Made by a program: the position numbers and the translations under genes. DNA of 64,000 nt, from NCBI GenBank assembly GCA_026413225.1, contig CM048560.1, positions 12,046,001 through 12,110,000 on the forward strand, read 5' to 3'. Every line of letters begins with the position of its first letter. The first letter of the stretch is position 1. The DNA is from Otis tarda. Taxonomy: Eukaryota; Chordata; Aves; Otidiformes; Otididae. The notes under the pieces are model-generated. The model had not been told where the DNA came from and searched no databases. It worked only from the letters and a program-made list of their open reading frames with translations. Below, in pieces: positions 63,601 to 64,000 of this stretch.

Positions 63601-64000
63601 AGAGGCGAAGTGCTGAAGGGCAATAACATATTGAATTTGGAAACACCAGCACACCAAAACAGCTACTGGGGACTGAGACCTTTGCTCGCATTACACTCAG
63701 GTGGGTACAAGGCAACCCCGTTAGGAACATACATAAGTGAAAGTGATTTCTTAAGTTAATACACCAATAGTTTGAAATGAAGAGTTGTTTTATACTGTCT
63801 GTTGAGATTACTGGGATGTGGGTCAGACAAACAAAAAATGGCAATGCCTTATTCCCCTGAACAGCCAATAGCTTTTCATGAAGAAGATAAATCAGTGAAA
63901 CTAATGTCTAAAGATAGCTAAGTATCAGTAAAAAGTCAAGCAGTAAGTCTAAAAGTTCAGGAGATTTAAATATTTAGTAAATCTGTAGTCCTTAGCAAGT
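60621..64000. other. 3' flank of RGS18, no gene supported
   Basis: AT-rich DNA with short open frames only. An A run lies at about 61488-61503. I recognise no exon of another RGS gene and no repeat family here. Confidence 0.6.

Overview
The window looks like a piece of a bird chromosome. All genes have short, canonical GT-AG introns, and the only recognisable interspersed repeats are CR1 LINE 3' ends, including a younger type ending in the ATTCTATGAAT tail typical of birds. Base composition shifts visibly across the window: roughly the first 30 kb is GC-rich with small introns, and the last 20 kb is AT-rich with larger introns. There is no bacterial or phage content, no CRISPR array and no tRNA or rRNA gene that I can support.

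Layout. (1) At 80-1805 on the + strand are the last three coding exons of an HTATIP2 (TIP30/CC3) gene; its 5' part lies outside the window. (2) At 7337-14015 on the + strand is a complete five-exon RGS5 gene (181 aa) with a TATA box. (3) At 20047-25303 on the - strand is a complete five-exon RGS4 gene (209 aa), tail-to-tail with RGS5, with a TATA box and a likely 1.7 kb 3' UTR. (4) At 25.5-51.0 kb is a long gene-poor interval with at least three CR1 fragments and several AT-rich, possibly conserved non-coding blocks. (5) At 51024-59321 on the + strand is a complete five-exon RGS18 gene (234 aa), with a 3' UTR ending near 60.6 kb. (6) The rest, to 64 kb, holds no gene I can support.

How the genes relate. 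RGS4, RGS5 and RGS18 belong to the R4 family of small GTPase-activating proteins, which switch off Gi/Gq alpha subunits. The three genes share one exon plan: intron phases 2-2-1-0, a 62-bp third exon and a 167-bp fourth exon in each. They therefore look like products of local duplication. In family knowledge RGS5 acts mainly in pericytes and vascular smooth muscle, RGS4 in neurons and heart, and RGS18 in the platelet/thrombocyte lineage. HTATIP2 is unrelated in function.

I found no convincing novel system. The observations most worth checking are the synteny (RGS18 beside RGS4/RGS5, and HTATIP2 beside RGS5), the conserved regulatory residues, and a few non-coding blocks in the RGS4-RGS18 interval.
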